Part shown: positions 41,796-50,558 of the stretch, piece after piece
How the letters are laid out: the number at the start of each line of letters is the position of its first letter
Position numbering within the stretch: the stretch's first letter is position 1
NCBI RefSeq assembly: GCF_013177455.1
Contig: NZ_CP053660.1
Span: 682,001-746,000 of the forward strand
DNA: 64,000 nt
Source of the DNA: Nocardioides marmotae
GTDB taxonomy: Bacteria > Actinomycetota > Actinomycetes > Propionibacteriales > Nocardioidaceae
Direction: 5' to 3'
Made by a program: the position numbers and the translations under genes
The notes under the pieces: model-generated
Seen by the model: only the letters and a program-made list of their open reading frames with translations
Told to the model about the DNA's origin: nothing
The model's database searches: none

Positions 41796-44395
41796 CGCCC
41801 CAGCCGCCGATCCAGCCGCCGATCCAGCCGCTGGCCGCGGTCCGCTCGATCAAGGTCAAGCTCGGGCTGCTGGTCGCCGTGAGCGTCCTGGTCGCGACGG
41901 CGGTCGCCACGCTCGGCCGGGCCGGCGGCGTACCGCCCTGGCTCGGGGTGCCGGTCACCGTCGCCCTCGCGCTGGCGGTGACCCAGCTGCTCGCTGCGGG
42001 GATGACCTCGCCGCTGCGGCAGATGACGGCGGCGGCGCGGCGGATGGCGACCGGCGACTACGGGGTCCGGGTCGCCGAGACCTCCCGCGACGAGGTCGGC
42101 GAGCTGGCCCGCGCCTTCAACACGATGGCGGCCGACCTGGCCGCGGTCGACCGGGAGCGCCGGGAGCTGGTCGCGACCGTCAGCCACGAGCTGCGGACCC
42201 CCCTGACCGGCCTGCGGGCGGTGCTGGAGAACCTCGTCGACGGCGTCGGCCCGGCCGACCCCGCCGCGCTGCGCCCCGCGCTGGACCAGGCCGAGCGGAC
42301 CAGCCGGCTCGTCGAGGACCTGCTCGACCTGGCCCGGGTCGACGCCGGCCGGGCACCGCTGACCCCCGAGCCGGTGCGGCTGGCCTCCCTGCTGGCCGAG
42401 GCGGTCGCGGAGGCGGAGGTGCTCGGCCGCCCGGTGACGTACGCCGTGGAGGTCTCGCCGCCGGACCTCGTCGTCGCCGCCGACCCCGCGCGGCTGCGCC
42501 AGCTGGTCGCGAACCTGCTGGACAACGCCTCCCGGCACAGCCCCGCTGGCGGCACGGTGCGGGTGAGGGCCGGCCGCGCGGGGGAGCGGTACGTGCTCGA
42601 GGTGCAGGACGAGGGGCCGGGCGTGGCGCCGGCCGACCGGGAGCGGGTCTTCGAGGCGTTCGGGACGCTCGGCGCGGGCGATGCCGGCGGCGGCACCGGG
42701 CTCGGGCTCGCCATCGCCCGGTGGGTCACCGACCTGCACGGTGGGACGATCCGGTTCGACGACCCGGGGCGGTCGCAGGGGGCGGTGGTCCGCGTCGACC
42801 TGCCGGTCCAGCCGCCCGCGCGGCGCGGGCCGGGAGGTCTGGAGATGGTGGCTGTGCGACCGCCGGAGCCGGAGCCGCAGCCGCAGCCGCAGCCGCCCGC
42901 CCCGGTGGGTGCGCCCGGGTACTCGGCGCCAGGGCTGCTCGACGACCTGTTCGGCGGGTTCTGGCCGCCGCGCCAGGTGCCGGCGCGGGTCGGCCTGGTG
43001 GCCGGCGCGGTCGGCGCCGGCGTGCTGGCGGCGGCGCTGCTGCCCGAGCGGAGCCTGGGGCTGGGGACGTTCCTCGTGCTGCTGGCCGCCGGCGGCGTGC
43101 TGCTCGCGGCCACCCCGCGCCGCCGCGACCCGTGGACGCTGGGCTGCGCCGGGTTGTGCCTGCTGCTCGCCGCGGTGCCGCTGGTGCGCGAGACGCCGTG
43201 GCTCGTGCTGCTCTGCCTGCTGGCCGGGGTGGCGACGGCGGTGTGCGGAGTGACCGGCGCGCGGACGGCGGCGGGCCTGGTGCTCTCCGGGCTCGCCTGG
43301 CCGCTGGCCGGGCTCCGCGGGCTGCCCTGGCTGGGCCGCACCCTCGCCACGCTCACCGGCCGGGGGAGCGGCGCGGCGGTGCTCCGCACGCTGGTGTGGT
43401 CCGCGCTCGGGCTCGTCGTCTTCGGCGCGCTGCTGGTCTCCGCGGACGCCCTCCTCGCCTCGTGGGTAGACGCCGCGGTGCCCGACCTGACCGGCGACCT
43501 GCTCGTGGCGCGGGTCTTCGTGGCGCTCGCCGTCGGCGGCGTGGTGCTCGCCGCGGCCTACCTCGCCCTCGACCCGCCGCTGCTCGACCGCGCCGAGCGC
43601 GACCCCCGCCCGGTCGAGCGGCGCTTCGAGTGGCTGGCCCCGGTGCTCGTGGTCGTCGCGGTCTTCGCGGCGTTCCTCGCGGCCCAGGCCACCGTCGTCC
43701 TCGCCGGGCACGACCACCTGCGGCGCACGACCGGCCTGACCTACGCCGAGTACGTCCACCAGGGCTTCGGGCAGCTCACCGTCGCCACCGCGCTCACCCT
43801 GCTCGTCGTGGGGGCGGCGGTCCGCAAGGCGCCGCGGACCACCGCCGCGGACCGGCGCTGGGTGCGCGCCACGCTGGCGGTGCTCTGCCTCGAGACACTG
43901 CTGGTGGTGGCCTCCGCGCTGCACCGGATGCACCTGTACCAGGAGGCCTACGGGTTCACCTCGCTGCGCCTTCTCGTCGACGTCGTCGAGGCCTGGCTGG
44001 GCCTGCTCGTGCTCGCGGCCCTCGCCGCGGTCCTGGCCCTGCGTGCGTGGTGGTTCCCCCGGTTCGCGCTGGTCAGCGGCGTGGTCGCGCTGCTCGCGCT
44101 GACCGCGGCCAACCCCGAGGCGTGGGTCGCCGAGCACAACCTCGAGCGGTACGCCGCGACCGGCCGGATCGACTGGGCCTACCTCCAGGGGCTCTCGGCG
44201 GACGCGGTCCCCGCGCTCGTCGCCGGCACCGCGGACCTGCCTCCCGAGGCGCGCGCGTGCGCGCTCGCCGGTCGCTCCGGGGAGGCAGACGACGGCGACG
44301 TCTGGGAGTGGAACCTGGCCCGGTCGCGCGCGGCCGACGCGCTCGCCGGCGTACGGCTCGTGGCGCCGGTGGGTGGCTGCCCCGGGCGGGACTGA
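41792..44395 (+). CDS. sensor histidine kinase fused to a DUF4173-like membrane domain
   Basis: Protein of 867 aa. The N-terminal half is a normal sensor kinase: two membrane segments within residues 20-70, HAMP linker, HisKA with phosphoacceptor His132 in VSHELRTPL, and HATPase with NLLDNASRHSP, DEGPGV and GGGTGLGLAIA. A linker of repeated Pro-Glu and Pro-Gln joins it to about 450 residues with roughly ten membrane helices. This part resembles DUF4153/DUF4173 proteins (LTYAEYVHQGFGQL; SALHRMHLYQEAYGFTSLRL). The small extracytoplasmic part of the kinase leaves little room for a sensor, so the C-terminal membrane domain may be the sensing part, or a target. GTG 41792 overlaps the regulator stop. 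Confidence 0.88.
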   Translation: MTPQPPIQPPIQPLAAVRSIKVKLGLLVAVSVLVATAVATLGRAGGVPPWLGVPVTVALALAVTQLLAAGMTSPLRQMTAAARRMATGDYGVRVAETSRDEVGELARAFNTMAADLAAVDRERRELVATVSHELRTPLTGLRAVLENLVDGVGPADPAALRPALDQAERTSRLVEDLLDLARVDAGRAPLTPEPVRLASLLAEAVAEAEVLGRPVTYAVEVSPPDLVVAADPARLRQLVANLLDNASRHSPAGGTVRVRAGRAGERYVLEVQDEGPGVAPADRERVFEAFGTLGAGDAGGGTGLGLAIARWVTDLHGGTIRFDDPGRSQGAVVRVDLPVQPPARRGPGGLEMVAVRPPEPEPQPQPQPPAPVGAPGYSAPGLLDDLFGGFWPPRQVPARVGLVAGAVGAGVLAAALLPERSLGLGTFLVLLAAGGVLLAATPRRRDPWTLGCAGLCLLLAAVPLVRETPWLVLLCLLAGVATAVCGVTGARTAAGLVLSGLAWPLAGLRGLPWLGRTLATLTGRGSGAAVLRTLVWSALGLVVFGALLVSADALLASWVDAAVPDLTGDLLVARVFVALAVGGVVLAAAYLALDPPLLDRAERDPRPVERRFEWLAPVLVVVAVFAAFLAAQATVVLAGHDHLRRTTGLTYAEYVHQGFGQLTVATALTLLVVGAAVRKAPRTTAADRRWVRATLAVLCLETLLVVASALHRMHLYQEAYGFTSLRLLVDVVEAWLGLLVLAALAAVLALRAWWFPRFALVSGVVALLALTAANPEAWVAEHNLERYAATGRIDWAYLQGLSADAVPALVAGTADLPPEARACALAGRSGEADDGDVWEWNLARSRAADALAGVRLVAPVGGCPGRD

Positions 44396-44437
44396 CGCGG
44401 ACCTGGCGCCGATCCGGCGTGGCGGCGTCCTGCGCGC

Positions 44438-44443
44438 TACAGT
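44438..44443 (+). promoter_or_regulatory. possible -10 box of the helicase gene
   Basis: TACAGT in the 244-bp gap 44396-44639 would give a leader of about 190 nt. The leader has no obvious stable fold or known riboswitch motif. Confidence 0.4.
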
Positions 44444-44639
44444 GGTCGCGCCGGTCCGCGACGTCCCTCCTGTGTCGTCGCACGACCGGAGCCGCGGCCA
44501 CCGACCGGTGGTCGCCCGATCCACACCGCGTGCGGACGTCCACTCATCGGGCGTCGCCCCGCCCCCGCAGCAGCGGCCGGCAGCGCGTGCGGTGGCGGTG
44601 TCCCGCCGTGCGTCTGCACGGCACCGGGAGGAGAAGGCT

Positions 44640-46787
44640 TTGGCTCGAGGAGGCCAGCGCCGGACCGGCGCGCCCCGCAACGCCCCGCGCCGTCGTGCGC
44701 GCGAGCTCGACAACGAGGGACTGATCCCGGTCCTCGCCCGCGCCGTGCGGGAGGTCGAGGCCAGCGCCCAGCGCGGCACGGTCAGCCCGTCCGCGCGCAC
44801 CAAGTTCCAGGTCGTCGCGCTGCTCGCCCGCGAGGAGCGCTCCCGCGTCAAGGCCGACACCGAGCAGACCGAGGCGCAGAAGGCCGAGCAGCTCAAGCGG
44901 CTCGACGGCATCGGCACGATCCTCGCCAAGACCACGGCGCGCGACACCTCGCTGCTCTCGCTGCTGGCCGAGGACGCCCACGTCTCGGACTCCGCCCAGG
45001 AGCTGAAGCTGCGGATGCTGCGGGCCGCGGGCCTCGAGCCCGAGCCGGAGCCCGAGGCCGAGGTCGACGCGCTCGCCCCGGCGCCGGCCCCCGAGCGCCG
45101 GATCCCGCAGTCGGTCATCGCCCGTCAGCTCGCCAACCCGTTCCTCCCGCCGGACTTCAGCGTCGCCGAGGCGCGGGTCAGCCGCCCCCGGCGCCTGGCG
45201 ACCTGGGAGCTGCTCGGCCCGCTCTTCCGCTCCTTCGAGTACGCCGGCAGCGGCGCCGTGTCCTGCATGCCGCTCCCGGACCCGGCCGAGGCCGGGGCCG
45301 AGGTCAAGCTGCCCGGCGACCGCGAGCTGATGCCGCACCAGGCCCAGCTCGTCGCCGCGGCCGCGAACGGCCACCGCACCTTCCTGCTCGCCGACGAGCC
45401 CGGCCTGGGCAAGACCGCCCAGGCGCTGCTGGCCGCGCAGGCCGCCGAGGCATTCCCGCTGCTGGTCGTGGTGCCCAACGTCGTCAAGACCAACTGGGCC
45501 CGCGAGGCCGGGCTGTGGGTGCCCAACCGCCCGGTCACCGTCATCCACGGCGACGGGGAGAACGTCGACGGGTTCGCCGACATCGTGGTCGTCAACTACG
45601 AGGTGCTCGACCGCCACGTCGGCTGGCTCGGCGACTTCGGGTTCCGCGGGATGGTCGTCGACGAGGCGCACTTCATCAAGAACAAGACCTCCCAGCGCTC
45701 CCAGCACGTCCTCCAGCTCTCCGACCGGATCCGCCAGCGCATCGGCCGCCCGCTGATGATGGCGCTGACCGGCACCCCGCTGATCAACGACATCGAGGAC
45801 TTCCGGGCGATCTGGCAGTTCCTCGGCTGGATCGACGACAAGCGGCCGCTCGGCCGGCTCATGGACGCCCTCGAGGACACCGGCCTCACCCCGGCCGACC
45901 CGCCGTTCTACCCCGCCGCCCGCCGCTGCGTCATCGACATGGGCATCGTCCGGCGCCGCAAGGTCGACGTCGCCGCCGACATCCCGGCCCGCCGGGTCGC
46001 GGACCTGCCCGTCGAGCTCGACGACGAGGCCGGTCGCTCCATCCGGGCCGCCGAGCGCGAGCTCGCCCGCCGCCTGGTCCAGCGCTACGACACCGCGCTG
46101 GCCACCCGCACCTCGGGCCAGACCGTCCAGGGCATCGACCACGAGCTGGTCCGCCGGGTCGCGACGTGGGAGCGCGAGGACACCACCGACAACACCTCGG
46201 GGGAGAACGTCTTCGGCATGATGCGCCGCATCGGCCAGGCCAAGGCCGGGCTCGCCGCCGACTACGCCGCCCAGCTGGCGCGCAACGTCGGCAAGGTCGT
46301 CTTCTTCGCCAAGCACGTCGACGTCATGGACGTCGCGGAGGACACCTTCGCCCGCCGCGGCATCCGGTACTCCTCGATCCGCGGCGACCAGACGCCGAAG
46401 ACCCGCCAGCGCAACATCGACGACTTCGTCAACGACCCCGAGGTCGAGATCGTCGTGTGCTCGCTGAGCGCCGCCGGCGTCGGCCTCAACCTGCAGGTCG
46501 CCTCCAACCTGGTGCTCGCCGAGCTCTCGTGGACCGACGCCGAGCAGACCCAGGCGATCGACCGGATCCACCGCATCGGGCAGGAGGAGCCGGTGACCGC
46601 GTGGCGGATCATCGCCGCGCAGACCCTCGACACCCGGATCGCCGAGCTCATCGACAGCAAGGCCGGCCTCGCCGCCCGCGCGCTCGACGGCTCCGACTCC
46701 GAGCTGCCCAACAGCGCCGACGTCCAGCTCGAGGCGCTGGTCTCGATGCTCACCGACGCGCTGGTCCGTCGCGGGGACGCCGCCTGA
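44640..46787 (+). CDS. SNF2-family DEAD/DEAH-type helicase
   Basis: ATP-dependent translocase of 715 aa. After a 200-residue charged N-terminal region come the Snf2 motifs: ADEPGLGKT (I), VVVPNVVKTNW (Ia), VDEAHFIKN (II), ALTGTPL (III), then FFAKHVDVMD, SLSAAGVGLNLQVAS (V) and QAIDRIHRIGQ (VI). The start is TTG 44640: GGGAGGAG (44626-44633) lies 6 nt upstream, and the frame further up is non-homologous. It resembles SMARCAL1/HepA-like repair or remodelling translocases. No methylase, nuclease or other defence gene adjoins it, so a housekeeping nucleic-acid role is more likely than defence. Confidence 0.88.
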   Translation: MARGGQRRTGAPRNAPRRRARELDNEGLIPVLARAVREVEASAQRGTVSPSARTKFQVVALLAREERSRVKADTEQTEAQKAEQLKRLDGIGTILAKTTARDTSLLSLLAEDAHVSDSAQELKLRMLRAAGLEPEPEPEAEVDALAPAPAPERRIPQSVIARQLANPFLPPDFSVAEARVSRPRRLATWELLGPLFRSFEYAGSGAVSCMPLPDPAEAGAEVKLPGDRELMPHQAQLVAAAANGHRTFLLADEPGLGKTAQALLAAQAAEAFPLLVVVPNVVKTNWAREAGLWVPNRPVTVIHGDGENVDGFADIVVVNYEVLDRHVGWLGDFGFRGMVVDEAHFIKNKTSQRSQHVLQLSDRIRQRIGRPLMMALTGTPLINDIEDFRAIWQFLGWIDDKRPLGRLMDALEDTGLTPADPPFYPAARRCVIDMGIVRRRKVDVAADIPARRVADLPVELDDEAGRSIRAAERELARRLVQRYDTALATRTSGQTVQGIDHELVRRVATWEREDTTDNTSGENVFGMMRRIGQAKAGLAADYAAQLARNVGKVVFFAKHVDVMDVAEDTFARRGIRYSSIRGDQTPKTRQRNIDDFVNDPEVEIVVCSLSAAGVGLNLQVASNLVLAELSWTDAEQTQAIDRIHRIGQEEPVTAWRIIAAQTLDTRIAELIDSKAGLAARALDGSDSELPNSADVQLEALVSMLTDALVRRGDAA

Positions 46788-47269
46788 TGCGGCCCTCCCG
46801 GCGGGTGGTGCGCGCGGCGGGGCCCCTGGCCGTCGTCGGTGCGCTGGTGCTGACGGGCTGCTCCTCGGAGCCCGAGCCGGTGATCCTGGGCTACGACGGC
46901 TCCGGCACCTTCCGCTCCGACCAGGAGGTCGCCGCCACGATGACCCCGGTCGGCGGCAAGGGCCCCTCGACCGGGACCGCCCGCGCCGTCCCCGCCGGCG
47001 ACGACGGCGAGGGCGTCCGCGTCGAGGCGCGCCTGCGCGACCTGGACCCCGGCACGTGGACCGTCTCGCTGACCCCCGGCACCCGCTGCAGCGACGCCGG
47101 TGAGGCCGACGACGCCGTCGAGCTGCCCGACCTCACCGTCGGCAAGGACGGTCGCGCCCGGCTCGACCACACCCTCGACGACGTGGCGTTCGACTCCCTC
47201 GTCGACGGCGCCGCGTTGGTCGTCGAGGGCCCCGGCGGCTCGAGCTGCGGGACGCTCGCGGACTACTGA
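46787..47269 (+). CDS. small lipoprotein with Cu/Zn-SOD-like pattern
   Basis: Exported lipoprotein of 160 aa with lipobox LTGC near residue 25. The mature part is a short beta-rich domain: repeated strands, RLRDLDPGTWTVSLTPGTRC where superoxide dismutases have their loop, and a second cysteine in SSCGTLADY that could form the SOD-like disulfide. The metal-binding histidines of Cu/Zn-SOD are absent, so it is not an active dismutase. ATG 46787 overlaps the helicase stop (TGATG). Function unknown. Confidence 0.7.
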   Translation: MRPSRRVVRAAGPLAVVGALVLTGCSSEPEPVILGYDGSGTFRSDQEVAATMTPVGGKGPSTGTARAVPAGDDGEGVRVEARLRDLDPGTWTVSLTPGTRCSDAGEADDAVELPDLTVGKDGRARLDHTLDDVAFDSLVDGAALVVEGPGGSSCGTLADY

Positions 47270-47327
47270 TCCGGCCGCCCGCGGGTATCGGGGGACCTCT
47301 GACGTCGAGCGGGAGCGAGGTGGCCGG

Positions 47328-48443
47328 GTGGAACCGCGGACCGTGGGGGTGGAGGAGGAGCTGCTCCTCATCGATCCGGAGACCCGGGAGGCGGCGCCCC
47401 GGGCGCCCCAGGTGCTCGCCGCGGGCTCCGCGGAGCTCGACCAGGAGCTCTTCCGCCACCAGGTCGAGGTGCAGACCCAGCCGACGGCCGACCTCGACGA
47501 CCTGCGTCGGCAGCTGCTCCGCTCCCGCCGGCTCGCCGCCGAGGCGGCCGGGGCCGCCGACCTGTGGACCGCCGCGGTCGGCACCAGCCCCCTGGGCGGC
47601 GAGCCGGTGTTCACCCGCGAGGACCGCTACCTCGACATGAGCGAGCGGTACGGCGAGGTCGCCCGGCCCGAGGGCACCTGCGGCATGCACGTGCACGTCG
47701 CGATCGACTCGCCCGAGGAGGGCGTCGTCGTCCTCGACGGGCTGGTGCCCTGGCTGCCCGCGCTGCTGGCGATCAGCGCGAACTCGCCGTACCACGAGGG
47801 GAGCGACACCCGGCACGCCTCGTGGCGCTCCCAGGTCTGGTCGCGGTGGCCGAGCGCCGGCCCGACCGAGCGGTTCGGGTCCCTCGAGCGCTACCGCGAG
47901 GTGAGCCGGCTGCTCATCGCCTCCGGCGCCGCCCGCGACGACGGGATGCTCTACTTCGACGCCCGGCTCTCCGCCGACCACCCGACCGTGGAGGTCCGGG
48001 TCGCCGATGTGTGCACCGACCCCGACGACGCCGTCCTGGTCGCCGCGCTCGTCCGCGCGCTGGTCACCCACGTCGCCGCCGGCGCCGACCGCACGGGCCG
48101 AGCCGACCACGCCGCGACCGACCCGCCCGCGGACCTGTGGCGGGTCGAGCTGGTCCGCGCCGCGCAGTGGCGGGCCGCCCGCTACGGCCTGGCCGAGCGG
48201 CTGCTCGACCCCTGCACCGCCGAGCCCGTGCCGGCCCGCGACGTGCTGCGGGCACTCGTCGCCACCGTGCGCGAGGAGCTCGAGGCCGCGGGGGACCTCG
48301 ACCGGGTCGAGGACGGCGTCGCGCGGGTGCTCGCCGCGGGCGGCGCGCCCCGCCAGCGGGCGGCGTACGAACGCGCCGGTGGCAGCCTGGCGGCGGTCGT
48401 CGACGACCTCGTCGCCCGGACGAACATCGCCTGGCGGGACTGA
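47328..48443 (+). CDS. glutamate--cysteine ligase-type carboxylate-amine ligase (YbdK family)
   Basis: Protein of 371 aa in the GCS2 family. The opening TVGVEEELLLIDPET and the GTCGMHVHVAIDSPE stretch hold the acidic and histidine residues of the ATP/metal site, and DARLSADHPTVEVRVADVCTD is family-typical. Such proteins catalyse weak gamma-glutamylcysteine synthesis or related ligations. GTG 47328 is taken because homology begins right there and GGGAGCGAGG precedes it. Physiological substrate not evident; not linked to neighbouring genes. Confidence 0.87.
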   Translation: MEPRTVGVEEELLLIDPETREAAPRAPQVLAAGSAELDQELFRHQVEVQTQPTADLDDLRRQLLRSRRLAAEAAGAADLWTAAVGTSPLGGEPVFTREDRYLDMSERYGEVARPEGTCGMHVHVAIDSPEEGVVVLDGLVPWLPALLAISANSPYHEGSDTRHASWRSQVWSRWPSAGPTERFGSLERYREVSRLLIASGAARDDGMLYFDARLSADHPTVEVRVADVCTDPDDAVLVAALVRALVTHVAAGADRTGRADHAATDPPADLWRVELVRAAQWRAARYGLAERLLDPCTAEPVPARDVLRALVATVREELEAAGDLDRVEDGVARVLAAGGAPRQRAAYERAGGSLAAVVDDLVARTNIAWRD

Positions 48444-48461
48444 CCGGAGGGCCCGGGCCGG

Positions 48462-48516
48462 CCGACCGACACCGACCGACACCGGGTCGGGGCCGGGTCG
48501 GGGCCGGGTCGGGCGG
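48462..48516 (+). repeat. short GC-rich tandem repeats
   Basis: Two copies of CCGACCGACA (48462-48481) are followed by GGGTCGGGGCC twice plus a diverged third (48484-48516). The two sets are partly complementary (CCGAC with GTCGG), so the RNA could fold. They lie between the ligase gene and a possible 44-codon reading frame. Confidence 0.7.
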
Positions 48517-48530
48517 GTACCGGACCGGCC

Positions 48531-48665
48531 ATGACCACCGAACCGCTGACCCCAGAGCCGCTGACCGACCCGGACCCCGACGTCGTGCCGAGCACGGACC
48601 CGGCGACGAACCCGGTGCCGACGCCGGAGACGCCGCCGACCGAACCGGCCCCGGCCGACGTCTAG
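48531..48665 (+). CDS. possible 44-aa proline/threonine-rich peptide
   Basis: Reading frame from ATG 48531 to TAG 48663-48665. The product is acidic and composed mostly of Thr, Pro, Glu and Asp in an irregular TxPxP pattern, with no membrane segment or known motif. There is no good ribosome binding site. Low-complexity composition in GC-rich DNA makes chance occurrence possible; kept as tentative. Confidence 0.3.
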   Translation: MTTEPLTPEPLTDPDPDVVPSTDPATNPVPTPETPPTEPAPADV

Positions 48666-48675
48666 TCCTGAGACC

Positions 48676-49371
48676 ATGCGGGGCGTGAGACCCCCCGCAC
48701 CAGCCGCCCCGATCCAGCTCCGGCCCAGCACGCACCCGCGCCTCGTGCGGGCGCTCCTGGGCCTGCTGGTCGTGGCGGTCTCGCTGCTCGTGCTCGCGGG
48801 CCCGGTCTGGTTCTTCATGCACGGCACCGCCAGCGGCTGGGCCGAGGGGCGGGTCGTCGTCGCGCAGGTGCCCGCCGACGCCGAGTGCCGCACCGGCCCG
48901 CCGCCGGGCCGCCCGCAGACCTGCGACGCGGTCTGGGAGGACCCGGAGGGCGCCGGCAGCGCCGGGGGCGAGGTCAGCGACCGGTACGGCGGCCCCGCGC
49001 CGCGTCCGGGCGAGGAGGTCCGGGCGCGGGTGGTCGGCGACGACCTGGCGTTCACCGGCTACCAGGGCGTGCTGCTGCGCTGGGCGCTGCTCGCGCCCTC
49101 CCTCACCTTCGCCGGGGTGCTTCTCGGTGCGCTCGCGGTCGCCGGCCTGGTGCGCTTCGACCCGCGCTGGGGGAGCGCCCGCACCGACCTGCCGGCAGGA
49201 CCGGCCCGCACCCCGGGCGGCAGGGCGGCGGGGCTCAGAACAGCCCCGCGGAGCCGAGGAAGCGGTCGACGGAGATCCGGATCGCGACGCGCTCGGCGTT
49301 CACGCGCGGCTGGCGGTAGCGGGAGGCATAGCGCTCCACGGCCCGTGCCACGTCGTCGGGCCGGTCGGTGA
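48676..49371 (+). CDS. hypothetical membrane protein
   Basis: Protein of up to 231 aa, not recognised. A first membrane helix (LLGLLVVAVSLLVLAGPVWFFM) is followed by an external region with two cysteines (ECRTG, QTCDA) and a second helix (WALLAPSLTFAGVLLGALAVAGL). The arrangement resembles DUF3592-like membrane proteins. The last 45 residues are arginine-rich and lie antisense to the convergent flavin-binding gene (overlap 49235-49371), so the natural stop may have been lost by a frameshift or the tail is a genuine extension. Confidence 0.6.
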   Translation: MRGVRPPAPAAPIQLRPSTHPRLVRALLGLLVVAVSLLVLAGPVWFFMHGTASGWAEGRVVVAQVPADAECRTGPPPGRPQTCDAVWEDPEGAGSAGGEVSDRYGGPAPRPGEEVRARVVGDDLAFTGYQGVLLRWALLAPSLTFAGVLLGALAVAGLVRFDPRWGSARTDLPAGPARTPGGRAAGLRTAPRSRGSGRRRSGSRRARRSRAAGGSGRHSAPRPVPRRRAGR

Positions 49372-49654
49372 CCTGGCCGGTCCCCTCGAGCGTCGACCAC
49401 CGGGCGCCGTCGACCTGGCAGACCGCGACCGGGCCGGGCCGGTCGCGCAGGTTGCGCACCTTGCGCGAGCCCGCCCCCGAGATCACCCAGGCGCAGTCCC
49501 ACTCCGGGTCCAGCGCGCAGCCCACCGGCACGACGTGCGGGCGGCCGTCGGGACGCAGCGTGGTCAGCGTGCACAGGTGCCGCTCGGCCCACATCTCCGC
49601 GAGCGCCGCGGGCGGGGCGGCCAGGCCGCCGGGCCCGGGCGACCAGCCGGTCAC
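49235..49654 (-). CDS. pyridoxamine-5'-phosphate-oxidase-like flavin/F420-binding protein
   Basis: Split-barrel protein of 139 aa. Typical features are ERHLCTLTTLRPDGRPHVVPVGC, the strand CAWVISGAGSRKVRNLRDRPGPVAVCQVDG and the ending VAIRISVDRFLG. Actinobacterial members of this PPOX class mostly use F420. GTG 49654 overlaps the stop of the upstream membrane-protein gene by 4 bp, so they are coupled. Substrate unknown. Confidence 0.82.
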   Translation of the reverse strand: MTGWSPGPGGLAAPPAALAEMWAERHLCTLTTLRPDGRPHVVPVGCALDPEWDCAWVISGAGSRKVRNLRDRPGPVAVCQVDGARWSTLEGTGQVTDRPDDVARAVERYASRYRQPRVNAERVAIRISVDRFLGSAGLF

Positions 49655-50505
49655 CGGCCGGCCCGGGTGAGGGCGCCCGCGGCGGGGGAGCGGCGGTGCC
49701 ACCCGACGGCGGCGAGGACCACGACCACGGCCGCGACGACGGCGACGACCGCCACGAGGGTCGACTCGGGGCTCTCCGCGACCCGTCCGTAGGCCAGCCA
49801 GCCCAGGCCCCAGGCGATCGCGCCCGCGACGGCCCACCGGCCGCCGAGGGCCCAGGCGGCCAGCACGCCCGCGCCGGCCACGAGCACGACCACCAGCGCG
49901 GACGGCACGGCCGGCAGGGTGATGTCGTCGGAGGCGAGCGCCGCCGCGGTGTTCGCACAGGTCGCGACGGCGACCCAGCCGAGGTAGAGCCCGAAGGTCC
50001 CGTCGACCACCACGACCTCGACCGCGGAGCGCGCCGGGTCCCGGTGGAGCCGCCGGACGATCTCGACGAGCACGGCCAGCAGCGCCACGATCACCACGAC
50101 GCTGCCCCAGACCCAGTCCTGCTGGGTCACCAGCAGCCAGCCGGCGTTGAGCACCATCGAGGCAGCCGCCAGCCACCCGGTCGCCCGCATCCGCGGCGAG
50201 GCCGCCTGGCTCGGCAGCCACTGCCACACGACGTACGCCGCCAGGCCGGCGTAGATGACCGACCAGATCGAGAACGCGGGGCCGGCGGGGGCCAGCAGCG
50301 TGGCGTCGTCGGAGAGCGCACCGCCGGCGGTGTCGGCCACGGGCGTGCCGACGACGCCGGTGCCGACGAGGGTGCCGGTCACGCAGGCGATCCCCGCGAC
50401 CGTCACCACCAGGCGGCGGACCAGGTCCGCGCGGGTCGCGGGGCCGGTGTCCGCTCGGGTGCCGGAGCGGGTGCCGGCCGGGGCGGGCGTGGAGGAGGAC
50501 GTCAC
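49651..50505 (-). CDS. TspO/MBR-like tryptophan-rich membrane protein
   Basis: Membrane protein of 284 aa with about seven hydrophobic segments. The segment GPAFSIWSVIYAGLAAYVVW matches the first conserved region of tryptophan-rich sensory/TspO-type proteins, but the protein is longer than classic TspO (about 160 aa) and belongs to a larger relative group. GTG 50505 is the start giving a cytoplasmic tail before the first helix. Divergent from rsmI. Ligand (porphyrin or other) not determinable. Confidence 0.68.
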   Translation of the reverse strand: MTSSSTPAPAGTRSGTRADTGPATRADLVRRLVVTVAGIACVTGTLVGTGVVGTPVADTAGGALSDDATLLAPAGPAFSIWSVIYAGLAAYVVWQWLPSQAASPRMRATGWLAAASMVLNAGWLLVTQQDWVWGSVVVIVALLAVLVEIVRRLHRDPARSAVEVVVVDGTFGLYLGWVAVATCANTAAALASDDITLPAVPSALVVVLVAGAGVLAAWALGGRWAVAGAIAWGLGWLAYGRVAESPESTLVAVVAVVAAVVVVLAAVGWHRRSPAAGALTRAGR

Positions 50506-50558
50506 AGCGGCCCGGTACCCGCTCCGGCCGCTCCACCCGCCCTGCGATGATCGGCCCC

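Noticed and set aside
41759..45118. Minus-strand open frame of more than 1000 codons opposite the kinase and helicase genes
   Set aside because: Shadow frame in high-GC DNA, Arg/Pro/Gly-rich, crossing two well supported genes on the other strand.
44640..47269. Helicase region as part of a phage-defence system
   Set aside because: No methylase, nuclease, protease or toxin gene is adjacent, and flanking genes are signalling and metabolic; defence function is unsupported.
46787..47269. Functional Cu/Zn superoxide dismutase
   Set aside because: Size and cysteine placement are suggestive, but the copper- and zinc-binding histidines are absent.
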